64,000 nucleotides of DNA, taken from Alloalcanivorax marinus. Lineage in GTDB: Bacteria > Pseudomonadota > Gammaproteobacteria > Pseudomonadales > Alcanivoracaceae. The stretch covers positions 62,001 through 126,000 of the forward strand of contig NZ_JAEKJB010000009.1 of NCBI RefSeq assembly GCF_016785095.1, written 5' to 3'. Positions 33,764 to 41,891 of the stretch are shown in pieces (position 1 is the stretch's first letter; the number at the start of each line of letters is the position of its first letter). The notes under the pieces are model-generated. The model did no database searches. It saw nothing but the letters and a program-made list of their open reading frames with translations, and was not told the DNA's origin. Both the position numbers and the translations under genes were made by a program.

Positions 33764-34642
33764 ATGCACCGGGGGAACAGTCACTCTTTCAAGAACTTCG
33801 TCGACACGCAGCTTCGCGATTTGCAAGCGCGGTTCGGCATGGCCATGTGGTTACTGACGCGCTATCGCGACGATGAATGGCTGTTGCTGAACACCCTCGG
33901 CGAAGGCTTCGACCTGGAGCGCGGCGATTTGCTGCGCTGGCGCGACACTATCTGCTATCGCCGGGTGCTCAAGGAAGGCCCGTTGATTTGCACCGACGTC
34001 GCCCGGGAACCGCTGTACCGGGAGGCGCCGGTCAGTGCCCGGCTCGGCATCGGCGCTTATTTAGGGCTGCCGCTGGTCGATCATACCGGTCGCCTGTTCG
34101 GCACTCTGTGCGCCCTTGACCCCCATCCCCAGCCGGATCTGGACCGGCCCGGCAACCGTGACGCCCTGCTGCGCCAGGCCCATCTTATGGAAACCGCCCT
34201 GGTGTGGAATCTGGCTGGCCTGGACCAGCAACGCATCGCCGAGTTTTTCGAAGAGGAAAGCCGCGACCCGGACACCGACCTGCTCGACATTACCGGCTGG
34301 ACCCGCATCCTCGACCAGGAGCGCGCCCGCTGCCGGGATTACGGCCTGAGCGCGGTAATCCTGCGCGTGCACGGTGACAATCTCAATCCGGATGATCGCG
34401 CCGAAGTCGCCGATTCACTGGCGGCGCTGATCCGCCACCAGGACATGGCCGCCTACCTGGGCCATGATCAGTTCGCGGTGCTGCTTACCGAGAACACCCC
34501 CTGCCGCGCCGAACAGGTGCGTGAGCGGCTGCTCGACGCGCTCAATGCCAAGGGCCTGCTGATGCGCTGCGAGTACGAACCGTTGCGCATCATCCCCGGC
34601 CTGGTGCAGCCGGAGGTGCTGCTCGACGGCGCCGTGCACTAA
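33764..34642 (+). CDS. GAF domain protein with degenerate GGDEF domain
   Basis: The 292-residue soluble protein begins with a GAF domain (about 10-150: FGMAMWLLTRYRDDEWLLL, IGAYLGLPLVDHTGRLFGTLCALD). A shortened GGDEF-like domain follows in which the catalytic loop reads YLGHDQFAVLLTE instead of GGDEF, so cyclic-di-GMP synthesis is unlikely. It could sense a small ligand or a redox signal and pass it by protein contact. The gene lies between an OmpR-type regulator and a convergent kinase whose stop overlaps it by four bases. That position suggests an accessory role in this signalling unit. The start (ATG 33764) has no strong ribosome site. Confidence 0.8.
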   Translation: MHRGNSHSFKNFVDTQLRDLQARFGMAMWLLTRYRDDEWLLLNTLGEGFDLERGDLLRWRDTICYRRVLKEGPLICTDVAREPLYREAPVSARLGIGAYLGLPLVDHTGRLFGTLCALDPHPQPDLDRPGNRDALLRQAHLMETALVWNLAGLDQQRIAEFFEEESRDPDTDLLDITGWTRILDQERARCRDYGLSAVILRVHGDNLNPDDRAEVADSLAALIRHQDMAAYLGHDQFAVLLTENTPCRAEQVRERLLDALNAKGLLMRCEYEPLRIIPGLVQPEVLLDGAVH

Positions 34643-35901
34643 CGAAAACGAACCCGCACGTCGGTGCCCTTGCCGGGCTGACTGGCCACATCCAGGCTCC
34701 ATTCGAAGCGTTCGCACAGACGCTGCACGATGGCCAGCCCCAGGCCATGTCCGCCCTCGCCACTGTCACCGCGCTCGAACGGCTTGAGAAAACGAGCCAG
34801 TGCCTCCGCGTCCATGCCGGAGCCGCTGTCCACCACATGCACCGCGCCCGGCGCCACCACGATGGTCACCTCCCCCGAGCCACTGTAATTGATGGCGTTG
34901 CGGACCAGGTTGGTGAGCACGATATTGAGCACCGTCTCCGAGGCTTCCAGGGTCAGCAGCGCGGTCTGGCGCACCTGCAGGCGGATTTGCTTGCGCTCCG
35001 CCAGGGGCTGCAGTCGATCCAGCAGGTTCACCGCCACGTCGTTGACCACCAGTTCCTCCTCCACCACCGGCTGCTGTTCAGTGCGCGCCAGCAGCAGCAG
35101 GGTTTCCACCAGGGATTCCATGTCGTCCACGGTGTCGGCCATGCGCCCGATCATCGGCCGGTCGCCGACCTGCATGGCGAGCAGTTCAAGGTTGGCGCGG
35201 AACACCGCCAGCGGCGTGCGCAGTTCGTGGCTGGCATCGCGGGTGAACTGGCGCTCCCGGTCCACGAAACGCAGCAACCGGTCGGCGTAGGCATCCAGGG
35301 AGGCGAGCAGCACTTCCGCTTCGCTGCCCGGCTCCGCCTCCACCCGCTCGAGATCGGGGCGCGCCTGTTCCGGATCGTTGAAGTCGGTGTGGCGCAGGGT
35401 TTCCGCCAGTTGCACCAGCGGCGATACCAGGGCCCGGGATTTACGCCAGCCCAGAAAGGCGGTCAGGTAGATGACCAGCAGCACCACGGTGAGTGGCAGC
35501 ACGCCGAACAGAAAGGCCAGCACCGAGACGCGTTTTTCATCGAAGATCAGATAAAGGCGGGCATCGCCCCGGTGTTCGATGTAAACGATCGGGGTTTCAC
35601 CGTCGAGCGGCACCCTTTGGTAGCCGTCGGGCAGTTCCGCCAGGGCGTCGGGGACCGGATCGCGGGTATCGTCGTCCACCAGCAGGCCGAGCAGGTGGCG
35701 GGTATTGGGGCGTGGGAAGTCATCGTCCTGATCGTGGAGCGTCCAGTAATGCTCCGCTTCCTTGATCAGCGCCTGCTTGACCAGCACGTTCTCGATGATC
35801 TGCGCCGTGGCCCAGACCCCGAACACGGTGGCCAGGCTGATGAACAGAATCTGGATCAGGAAAACCCTGGTGAGGCGGTGCTGAACCCCCTTGCGCGTCA
35901 T
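34639..35901 (-). CDS. Sensor histidine kinase (EnvZ-like architecture)
   Basis: The 420-residue kinase has transmembrane helices at about 11-33 and 145-165 around a periplasmic sensor rich in D, E and R. The HisKA segment is QFTRDASHELRTPLAVFRANLELL and the HATPase motifs are NLVRNAINYSGSGEV, DSGSGMD and GGHGLGLAIVQRLC. Its ATG at 35901 has GGGGA ahead, better than an in-frame codon at 35955. It is the last gene of a minus-strand set starting with the DUF2878, DUF1295 and CFA-synthase-like genes (17-bp gap) and is convergent with the response regulator. This kinase/lipid-gene coupling implies membrane or envelope sensing. Confidence 0.92.
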   Translation of the reverse strand: MTRKGVQHRLTRVFLIQILFISLATVFGVWATAQIIENVLVKQALIKEAEHYWTLHDQDDDFPRPNTRHLLGLLVDDDTRDPVPDALAELPDGYQRVPLDGETPIVYIEHRGDARLYLIFDEKRVSVLAFLFGVLPLTVVLLVIYLTAFLGWRKSRALVSPLVQLAETLRHTDFNDPEQARPDLERVEAEPGSEAEVLLASLDAYADRLLRFVDRERQFTRDASHELRTPLAVFRANLELLAMQVGDRPMIGRMADTVDDMESLVETLLLLARTEQQPVVEEELVVNDVAVNLLDRLQPLAERKQIRLQVRQTALLTLEASETVLNIVLTNLVRNAINYSGSGEVTIVVAPGAVHVVDSGSGMDAEALARFLKPFERGDSGEGGHGLGLAIVQRLCERFEWSLDVASQPGKGTDVRVRFR

Positions 35902-35918
35902 GCCATCCCCGTCAGGCG

Positions 35919-36929
35919 TCAATCGCGGCGGAACCGGTAGTGGCCCACGAACCATTCGTCACCATCACCATAGTTGAACAGTTCCGCGCAGGCCATGAAA
36001 AACATGCGCCAACGCTGCAGCCAAACGGCGCCCTCGCCCTCCCCGTAGCCTTCCTCAAGCAGGCGGATCAGCGGACCGCGGTGATCGTCCGCCCGGCTCA
36101 GCCAGGCTTCCAGCGTTTGCCCGTAATGACGGCCATTCACCGCCCAGCGTTGTTCCTCGACCAGCCCGCCGGCGCAACGCGGCAACCAGTCGAAGGCAGG
36201 CATCACGCCACCGGTGAAGAAATAACGGCCCATCCAGTTGCTGGCCCCCTGGGTCTCGAACAGATAGATCATGGCGCGATGCACGAAGATGTGCACGAAC
36301 AGTTTGCCGCCCGGGTTCAGCCAGTCGTGGATACGGCGCATCAACTCCCGATGGTTGCGCATGTGTTCAAACATCTCCACGGACACCACCCGGTCGTAGC
36401 GCTGCTCCGGCTGGAATACGGTGACATCGGCGGTGATCACGCGCAGATTATCGAGCCCTCTTTCGGCGGCACGCTCGGTGATCCAGGCCTTCTGCGACGA
36501 CGAATTGCTGACCGCCGTGACACGGCTGCCCGGATAATGGGCCGCCATCCACAGGCTCAGCGAGCCCCAGCCACAGCCCAGCTCGAGAATTTCCTGGCCA
36601 TCCGCCAGCTCCGCGCGCTCGCAGGTCAGCGCCAGCATCGCTTCCTCGGCGCCGGCCAGGTCGGTGACGCCATCACCCCAGTAACCGCTGGAGTATTTCA
36701 AATGCGGGCCCAGCACCTGATCGTAGAAACGGGCATCCACTTCGTAATGCTGTTCGTTGGCCTGATCCTGGGCAATCGCCACCGGCCCCCGGGACAGTTC
36801 CTGGAACAGTCTTTCCTGCTCGTCACGCCGGTCGCTTTCGCGGGAAAGACGACGCTTGAGCAAATGACGAATACCGCCGCGAACCAATCGATCCGGCACC
36901 AGGCCGGATTCCGCCATGCGAATAATCAT
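35919..36929 (-). CDS. Cyclopropane-fatty-acyl-phospholipid synthase-like methyltransferase
   Basis: The 336-residue SAM-dependent methyltransferase has the CFA-synthase order. An N-terminal helical part contains DVDARFYDQVLGP-like sequence (VDARFYDQVLGPHLKYSSGYW). The SAM-binding motif I is ILELGCGWGSLSLWMA (about 118-133). VVSVEMFEHMRNH and FVHIFVHR follow. Classic CFA synthases are about 380 residues, so this is a shorter relative. Its start overlaps the DUF1295 stop by four bases. Relatives in clusters with DUF1295, DUF2878 and NTF2-like genes lie in the singlet-oxygen (sigma-E/ChrR) regulons of other proteobacteria and are implicated in modified, possibly furan or cyclopropane, fatty acids. 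Product here unknown. Confidence 0.88.
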   Translation of the reverse strand: MIIRMAESGLVPDRLVRGGIRHLLKRRLSRESDRRDEQERLFQELSRGPVAIAQDQANEQHYEVDARFYDQVLGPHLKYSSGYWGDGVTDLAGAEEAMLALTCERAELADGQEILELGCGWGSLSLWMAAHYPGSRVTAVSNSSSQKAWITERAAERGLDNLRVITADVTVFQPEQRYDRVVSVEMFEHMRNHRELMRRIHDWLNPGGKLFVHIFVHRAMIYLFETQGASNWMGRYFFTGGVMPAFDWLPRCAGGLVEEQRWAVNGRHYGQTLEAWLSRADDHRGPLIRLLEEGYGEGEGAVWLQRWRMFFMACAELFNYGDGDEWFVGHYRFRRD

Positions 36930-37702
36930 GAGCCGGATCTCCAGGGAATAAAGGGACTGGTGGTGCGCTGATAGTCCCGGTAATCGTCACCACGGGATTT
37001 CAGCGCCTGTTTTTCGGTGTAGGGAATACCGGTGACGAACCACAGGAACAGGAACATGGCCACCGGCAGCAGCCACAGCCAGGCGCCGTGGGGCGCGGCC
37101 ACCGCCGCGATCAACGGATAGCTGAACCAGTGCAGCCACTCGAAGAAATAGTTGGGGTGGCGGGAATAGCGCCAGAACCCTTCCCGGCAGGTCTTGCCGT
37201 GACTATCCGGGCGCGCCTTGAAGCGGGCCAGTTGCCGGTCGGCCAGAGCCTCGCCGACGATCGCCACGGCCCCCACCGCCAGGCCCAGATTGACGAACAG
37301 GGGAATGAAATCCGGCTGGTGGGCAATCACCCAGAACGGCAGGGAAAACGCCCACGCCAGCCCGGCCTGGCCCCAGAACACCAACAGGAAGACCGGCTGG
37401 GTGGCCCCCCCCAGGCGCTCGCGCATGGCCGCGTAGCGGCCATCCTCGCTGCCTTCGCCGATCACCCTGGTAAGAATGTGGCCGCCCAGGCGCAGCGACC
37501 AGGCCGCCAGCAACCCGCCGGCCACCCAGCGCGGCCAGGCTTCCCCATCGCCCACCAGCAGGTAGCCAAGACCGACCATGCCGGTACCGAAGCTCCAGGC
37601 CACGTCCACATAGCCGGCGTTGGCGGTCAGCCGCTGCACCATCCAGGCCAGGGTAAACAGCATCAGCAACAGCGCCAGGCTGAACCACAACATCTCAGGC
37701 AT
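36926..37702 (-). CDS. DUF1295 membrane protein (steroid 5-alpha-reductase-like)
   Basis: The 258-residue integral membrane protein has six or seven helices and matches DUF1295, related to steroid 5-alpha reductases and isoprenylcysteine methyltransferases. Conserved parts are VDVAWSFGTGMVGLGYLL, WSLRLGGHILTR, and the C-terminal GFWRYSRHPNYFFEWLHW, whose HPN motif is probably catalytic or cofactor-related. The ATG at 37702 was chosen, with AGGAG ahead, and it overlaps the DUF2878 gene by 8 bases. Inference: a lipid- or isoprenoid-modifying reductase acting with the CFA-like methyltransferase. Confidence 0.88.
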   Translation of the reverse strand: MPEMLWFSLALLLMLFTLAWMVQRLTANAGYVDVAWSFGTGMVGLGYLLVGDGEAWPRWVAGGLLAAWSLRLGGHILTRVIGEGSEDGRYAAMRERLGGATQPVFLLVFWGQAGLAWAFSLPFWVIAHQPDFIPLFVNLGLAVGAVAIVGEALADRQLARFKARPDSHGKTCREGFWRYSRHPNYFFEWLHWFSYPLIAAVAAPHGAWLWLLPVAMFLFLWFVTGIPYTEKQALKSRGDDYRDYQRTTSPFIPWRSGS

Positions 37703-38234
37703 AATTCGTTCGCTCCTCTTCCCCACGGCGCGCCCACCAGGCCAGGGCCGGCACCACCAATGCCCACGCCACGCCATACACCAGCGCCAGCGCCCACCAA
37801 CCGTGGGGCGTATCGGCGGCCCCCAGACGGATGCCCACCGTCACCGAGAATACGCCGCCCAAAGCGCCGAACACAGCGGCCAGCGCCAGCCGCCGGCGCA
37901 GCCAGCCCAGGCAGTAGTTAAAGCTCACCGCGAACCCCAGCCATAGCGCCCAGATCCAGGCCGGCGCCAACCAGGCGACGGACCAGTCCGCGTAGCGGAT
38001 CAACCCGGGGGCCAGCCATAGTGGCTCGCACACCAGGCAGGCCAGTGCGCCGACGGCAAGCAGCGGCAGGTCCCGGCGCCAGGCCCGGTTAAGCGCCCAT
38101 ACACCGCCCTGCATGGCCAGCAGTACCAGCAACGCGGCGGACCCCCAGCCGTGGGCGGCGCCGTACACCGCCACGAACCAGAGCAATTGAAAACCGATGA
38201 AATTGACCGCCAGGGCGGGGAATGATCCGTTCAT
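37695..38234 (-). CDS. DUF2878 inner-membrane protein
   Basis: The 179-residue hydrophobic protein has five or six predicted helices, starting FIGFQLLWFVAVYGAAHGWG and including WLAPAWIWALWLGFAVSFNYCLGWL. It matches DUF2878, a family of unknown function that accompanies DUF1295 and CFA-synthase-like genes in several proteobacteria. It is the first gene of the minus-strand set and lies 84 bp from the divergent lipoprotein gene, with a palindrome between them. No catalytic residues are obvious; it may be a structural or transport partner. Confidence 0.84.
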   Translation of the reverse strand: MNGSFPALAVNFIGFQLLWFVAVYGAAHGWGSAALLVLLAMQGGVWALNRAWRRDLPLLAVGALACLVCEPLWLAPGLIRYADWSVAWLAPAWIWALWLGFAVSFNYCLGWLRRRLALAAVFGALGGVFSVTVGIRLGAADTPHGWWALALVYGVAWALVVPALAWWARRGEEERTNYA

Positions 38235-38267
38235 GCGGCGAGCTTGGCCCGGCTCCCGTCAATGGGC

Positions 38268-38296
38268 TGTGAACCGGCTTCACAGTGGGTTCACCG
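38268..38296. promoter_or_regulatory. Inverted repeats between the divergent lipid-cluster genes
   Basis: TGTGAA (38268-38273) and TTCACA (38279-38284) form a perfect dyad around CCGGC. GTGAACC (38269-38275) also pairs with GGTTCAC (38289-38295). This probably is the operator and promoter control region of the DUF2878 and lipoprotein genes. Confidence 0.5.
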
Positions 38297-38318
38297 CCGG
38301 GCGCGGACAGTAGCCGTC

Positions 38319-38882
38319 ATGAAACCCACATCCCTGCTCACACTCATCATCGTGCTGTTCGCCGTCACCGGCTGCGCCAGCCAGGCCGCCGACAACGAAG
38401 GCTACTCCCGGCTCTACGAGCAGGGGTTGCGCGAACGCCAGGGCGTCGCCCCGGTTTCCGAGGCTGCGGTGCGCCGTTTCGTGGCGCTTTATTCGCCCAT
38501 CGACGCCGATTACATCGAAACCCACCTGGACCAGGTTTACGCTCCGGACCTGTATTTCAACGATACCCTGGCCACCATTTACGACCGCGCGGCGCTCAAG
38601 GAGCACATGCTGAAAACCGCCAAGCGGCTGGACTACATGAGCCTGGACGTGCAGCAGCAATGGCGCGACGGCCAGGACGTCTTTCTGCGTTGGATCATGG
38701 AGACCCACTTCACCATCATGGGCAGCCAGCGGCAGTCCCGCACCATCGGGATCTCGCAACTGCGTTTCGACGATCAAGGCCGGGTGATCTTCCACCAGGA
38801 TTTCTGGGACAGCAGCCAGGGCCTGGATCAGCACCTGCCAATTCTGGGAACGGTGACGCGATGGTTAAGAGAACACCCCTGA
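38319..38882 (+). CDS. NTF2/SnoaL-like lipoprotein
   Basis: The 187-residue protein has a lipoprotein signal ending in VTGC (Cys18), then a single NTF2-like domain: VRRFVALYSPIDADYIETHLDQ, YAPDLYFNDTLATIYDRAALKEHM, VFLRWIMETHFTIMG and ISQLRFDDQGRVIFHQDFWD. NTF2-like folds often form a lipid- or small-molecule-binding pocket. Family members with a nuclear transport factor 2 annotation occur next to DUF1295/CFA clusters. It is divergent from DUF2878 and overlaps the following chalcone-isomerase-like gene by 22 bases, so the two are translationally coupled. Likely anchored to a membrane in the periplasm. Confidence 0.84.
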   Translation: MKPTSLLTLIIVLFAVTGCASQAADNEGYSRLYEQGLRERQGVAPVSEAAVRRFVALYSPIDADYIETHLDQVYAPDLYFNDTLATIYDRAALKEHMLKTAKRLDYMSLDVQQQWRDGQDVFLRWIMETHFTIMGSQRQSRTIGISQLRFDDQGRVIFHQDFWDSSQGLDQHLPILGTVTRWLREHP

Positions 38883-39373
38883 TCGCCCTGTTGCTGATCA
38901 CCGCCGGCGCCAGCGCCACCGACTTCGAGGGGCTGCGCCAGTGTTCCAGCGCCAAGGTGAAAGCCCTCAAGGTATTCCATGTCGGCCAGGCGGCACTGTA
39001 CCGCCAGGACTGCGGCGCCGATGACAAGCTGGCGCCACCGCTGCGGCTGGCGTTTGGCTACAACCGGGAGGTGCCCGGTGATGCCTTCGCCAAGGCGGCG
39101 CGCAAGATGATCGAGCGGAACCTGACCGAGGCCCGCTTTCAGAGCCTGTCGCGGCGCATCGATGCCTTCAATCGCCACTACCGCACCACCTCCGATGGTG
39201 ATCGTTACACCCTGGATTACGATTCCGATCAATCCCTGGTGCTACGCCTCAACGGCGAGGAGCTGGCGCGGGAGCGCGGCCGCGATTTCGCCGACGCCTA
39301 TCTTTCCATCTGGTTCGGCGAAAACCCCTATTCCGACAATCTCAAGGCCGAACTGCTCTCCGGCGGCTCTTGA
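38861..39373 (+). CDS. Chalcone isomerase-like periplasmic protein
   Basis: The 170-residue protein has a short signal peptide (about 1-20, LLITAGASA) and the bacterial chalcone-isomerase-like fold: VKALKVFHVGQAALYRQDC, LRLAFGYNREVPGDAFAKAARKMIERN, and a closing DAYLSIWFGENPYSDNLK. Bacterial members are not flavonoid enzymes; they are believed to bind fatty-acid-like ligands. It overlaps the lipoprotein gene by 22 bases and probably acts with it. The chain ends shortly before a separate GGDEF gene. Confidence 0.84.
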   Translation: MVKRTPLIALLLITAGASATDFEGLRQCSSAKVKALKVFHVGQAALYRQDCGADDKLAPPLRLAFGYNREVPGDAFAKAARKMIERNLTEARFQSLSRRIDAFNRHYRTTSDGDRYTLDYDSDQSLVLRLNGEELARERGRDFADAYLSIWFGENPYSDNLKAELLSGGS

Positions 39374-39453
39374 ACCGCCCTTGCGCCCCCACCGACGACA
39401 CCGGATACTTTCACCCAAACAACGGCATTATCTTCTCAGTTTGGGGGTTCCAC

Positions 39454-40218
39454 ATGGGCAGTGCGCCGCAAGGTCGCTTCAGCCAGGCCGCGCCGGTTCA
39501 CAACAGCGACCGGCTCTTCGCCCTGCGCGTGACCGTCCTCTATTCCCTGGGCGGGCTGTTGCTGTCGCTGCTGATCACCGCCGTGGGCGTGCTGTTGACC
39601 GGCCAGCGTGACTGGCTGGCCGCCATCACCCTGGCGTTGCTGATTCCCCTGCTGCTGCTGCCACCAGTCTGTTATCCGGTACTGGCCAGGCTGTCGGCTC
39701 TGAACCGGGACAACAAACTGCTGCGTCAGCAAGCCCGGGAAGACCACCTCACCGGCCTGTTCAACCGGCCCCATCTGCTCAGCATGCTGGAACGGGAGCT
39801 GTCACTGAGCCTGCGCCACGACTACACGGTATCCATCCTGCTGATCGATATCGTCGATTTCAGCGACATCGCCGACCGCCATGGTCGCCACCTGGGTGAT
39901 TCCCTGCTGCGCGTGTTTTCCGAGCGGATTCGCGAGAAAATCCGCGACAGCGATCTGTTCGGGCGTATCGATGGCGCCCAGTTTCTGCTGGTTCTGCCTC
40001 ATACCGACTACGAGGACGCCCTGCACATGGCCCAGGGGCTGCGCGCCCTGACCGCCGCCATCCAGGTCCAGAATGGCGAGGAACGGGTCGGATGCGACAT
40101 CCGCATCGGCGCCGCCTGCACGGAAAACAGCGGTCGCCAGCTCAACGCCCTGCTGAACGAAGCGGACTACATGCTTTACCAGAGCCGTAATGAACATCGG
40201 CCTCATGAAACCGCCTGA
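39454..40218 (+). CDS. Membrane GGDEF protein with degenerate active site
   Basis: The 254-residue protein has two N-terminal helices (about 20-42 and 50-72) and a GGDEF domain beginning DHLTGLFNRPHLLSML. The loop that should read GGDEF is RIDGAQFLLVLP, lacking the catalytic acidic pair, so it probably does not make cyclic-di-GMP. It could bind it or act as a scaffold. The ATG at 39454, with GGGGG ahead, was preferred over an in-frame TTG at 39370 that overlaps the previous gene. It is followed by a long AT-rich gap. Confidence 0.85.
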   Translation: MGSAPQGRFSQAAPVHNSDRLFALRVTVLYSLGGLLLSLLITAVGVLLTGQRDWLAAITLALLIPLLLLPPVCYPVLARLSALNRDNKLLRQQAREDHLTGLFNRPHLLSMLERELSLSLRHDYTVSILLIDIVDFSDIADRHGRHLGDSLLRVFSERIREKIRDSDLFGRIDGAQFLLVLPHTDYEDALHMAQGLRALTAAIQVQNGEERVGCDIRIGAACTENSGRQLNALLNEADYMLYQSRNEHRPHETA

Positions 40219-40409
40219 TGCCTTTTTTTAGTCATCCTTTTTTCTCACTAAAATAATTATTTTTTACAAAAGATTTTTTTTCATTCCGCTTTGTTCCCAT
40301 TCTTTGTAAATTTTTTTATTAAGCTTTCATGGAAGCATTTACAGTAGCGCCGCCCGAGGCAAAACTGCGGGCACTGTTTTTCTGCCTACAAGACAACAAG
40401 GAAGGAGTT
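40219..40409. promoter_or_regulatory. AT-rich leader of the OmpA-family gene
   Basis: The 191-bp gap is exceptionally rich in T and A, with repeated T-runs between 40226 and 40322. This is unlike nearly all other intergenic DNA here. It probably holds the strong promoter and an untranslated leader of the outer-membrane gene. No unambiguous -10/-35 pair is assigned. Confidence 0.5.
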
Positions 40410-41585
40410 ATGGACGCTAAACGTTTTCTCGCCTCCAGCATCGCTTGCGCGTCGTTGGGTCTGGCCTCCGCCGCCGTCGCCAATGACATCCCGGATCGCT
40501 ATTTCTACCTGGGTGGCCACATCGGCCAGCAATGGCTGGATATCGGCGATCACTACGACGACGATGGCTACATCAGCGATTCATTCTACGAGCAGGATAC
40601 CGTGACCCTTCCCGGGGCTCAGATCGGTTACCGCTTCAACAAGGACTGGTCCATCCAGGCCACCTACCAGCGCAACAACATGGCCACCAGCAATGGCAAG
40701 GTGTACCTGCGCGAGAACTTCGCCAGCCTGCGCCGCCACTTCGGTGACGACGATGCCGCCTTCGAGACCTACCTGGGTATCGGCGGTGGTGAGACCCGCA
40801 CCGAGTTCAACAGCGAGAGCAGCGACGACTTCAAGGAAGCCACCGGTGGCTTCGAAGCCGGCATGCAAACCGCGCTGGCCAGCAACTTCCTGCTGGACGT
40901 GGGCGTGCGGCCGACCTACAGCTTCCGCACCGAGCGCTGGGACGGTGAAGTCTACGCCGGCCTGAACCTGCTGGTGGGCGCGTCCCACGACGAAGAGCCG
41001 GAACCGGTGACCGAAGCCGCCACCGACAGCGACGGCGATGGCGTTCCGGACAGCAATGACCGCTGCCCGAACACCCCGGCCGGCGCCCAGGTGGACGCTA
41101 CCGGCTGTGAGCTGGACGACGATGGCGACGGCGTGGTCAACAGCAAGGACCAGTGCCCGGACACTCCGGCGCGCGCCAAGGTGGATGAGAAAGGCTGTCA
41201 GGAATACCTGACCAAGGACGTCAAGGAAACCCTGTACGTTCAGTTCGGCCTGGACAAAGCCGAGGTTCGCGAAACCTCCTACCCGGAACTGGAGAACCTG
41301 TCCGAGCGCATGTACCAGTACCCCTCCGCCAACCTGGTACTGGAAGGCCACACTGACAGCACCGGCTCCGCCGCGTACAACAAGCAGCTTTCCGAGAAGC
41401 GTGCCGGCGCGGTCAAAAACGTGCTGGTGGACCAGTTCGGCATTGATGGCGAGCGCATCTCCACCGTGGGTTACGGTGAAGAGCGTCCGATCGCGGACAA
41501 CGGCACCCGTGACGGTCGTGCCCAAAACCGCCGCGTGGAAGCCATCATGAAGGCAACCACCGAGGAAGCGCAGTACGAGGACTGA
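40410..41585 (+). CDS. OmpA-family outer-membrane protein with thrombospondin-type-3 repeats
   Basis: The 391-residue protein has a signal peptide (about 1-24), an N-terminal beta-barrel (about 30-200), calcium-binding-like repeats (DSDGDGVPDSNDRCPNTPAG and DDDGDGVVNSKDQCPDTPAR) and a C-terminal OmpA peptidoglycan-binding domain (VLEGHTDSTGSAAYNKQLSEKRA, ISTVGYGEERPIADNGT). It tethers the outer membrane to the cell wall and may be a major porin. The ribosome site AAGGAG and AT-rich leader suggest high expression. It ends in a strong terminator. Confidence 0.94.
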   Translation: MDAKRFLASSIACASLGLASAAVANDIPDRYFYLGGHIGQQWLDIGDHYDDDGYISDSFYEQDTVTLPGAQIGYRFNKDWSIQATYQRNNMATSNGKVYLRENFASLRRHFGDDDAAFETYLGIGGGETRTEFNSESSDDFKEATGGFEAGMQTALASNFLLDVGVRPTYSFRTERWDGEVYAGLNLLVGASHDEEPEPVTEAATDSDGDGVPDSNDRCPNTPAGAQVDATGCELDDDGDGVVNSKDQCPDTPARAKVDEKGCQEYLTKDVKETLYVQFGLDKAEVRETSYPELENLSERMYQYPSANLVLEGHTDSTGSAAYNKQLSEKRAGAVKNVLVDQFGIDGERISTVGYGEERPIADNGTRDGRAQNRRVEAIMKATTEEAQYED

Positions 41586-41608
41586 TTCCCTCGCCAACGC
41601 GCGACACT

Positions 41609-41641
41609 AAAAAGGGCCGGCTTTCGCCGGCCCTTTTTTTA
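41609..41641 (+). terminator. Rho-independent terminator of the OmpA-family gene
   Basis: AAAGGGCCGGC (41611-41621) pairs with GCCGGCCCTTT across TTTC and is followed by a run of T. It lies 24 bp after the stop codon. Confidence 0.93.
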
Positions 41642-41891
41642 TGCGCGGATAAGAAGAACCGTGTACGGATGGCACCGTAGGAGCGACTTCAGTGGCGATA
41701 CCCGGCGCCGATGATCGCCGTGGAAGCGGAATAACGCCCTCCGGGATCCTACTACCCCGTCCCCACCCTGAACAGCGCCCCAGCGCCGCCGCGCTGGCTG
41801 CGTCGCCCACGGCACCAGGCAAGGAAGTCAATGGTCCTGACCGTCACTGACCGATAATCCGGTGATCGCTTTCCAAACAGGACCCCGACCC
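41642..41891. other. Gap without a recognisable gene
   Basis: Together with the terminator this makes a 306-bp interval. Apart from one REP-like element (41677-41698) I see no gene, dyad or clear promoter. The DNA between about 41700 and 41860 is ordinary GC-rich sequence and presumably holds the promoter of the acyl-CoA dehydrogenase pair. Confidence 0.6.
41677..41698. repeat. Single REP-like element
   Basis: GTAGGAGCGACTTCAGTGGCGA differs by one base from the copy at 54070-54091. Here it stands alone, without an inverted partner. Confidence 0.75.
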
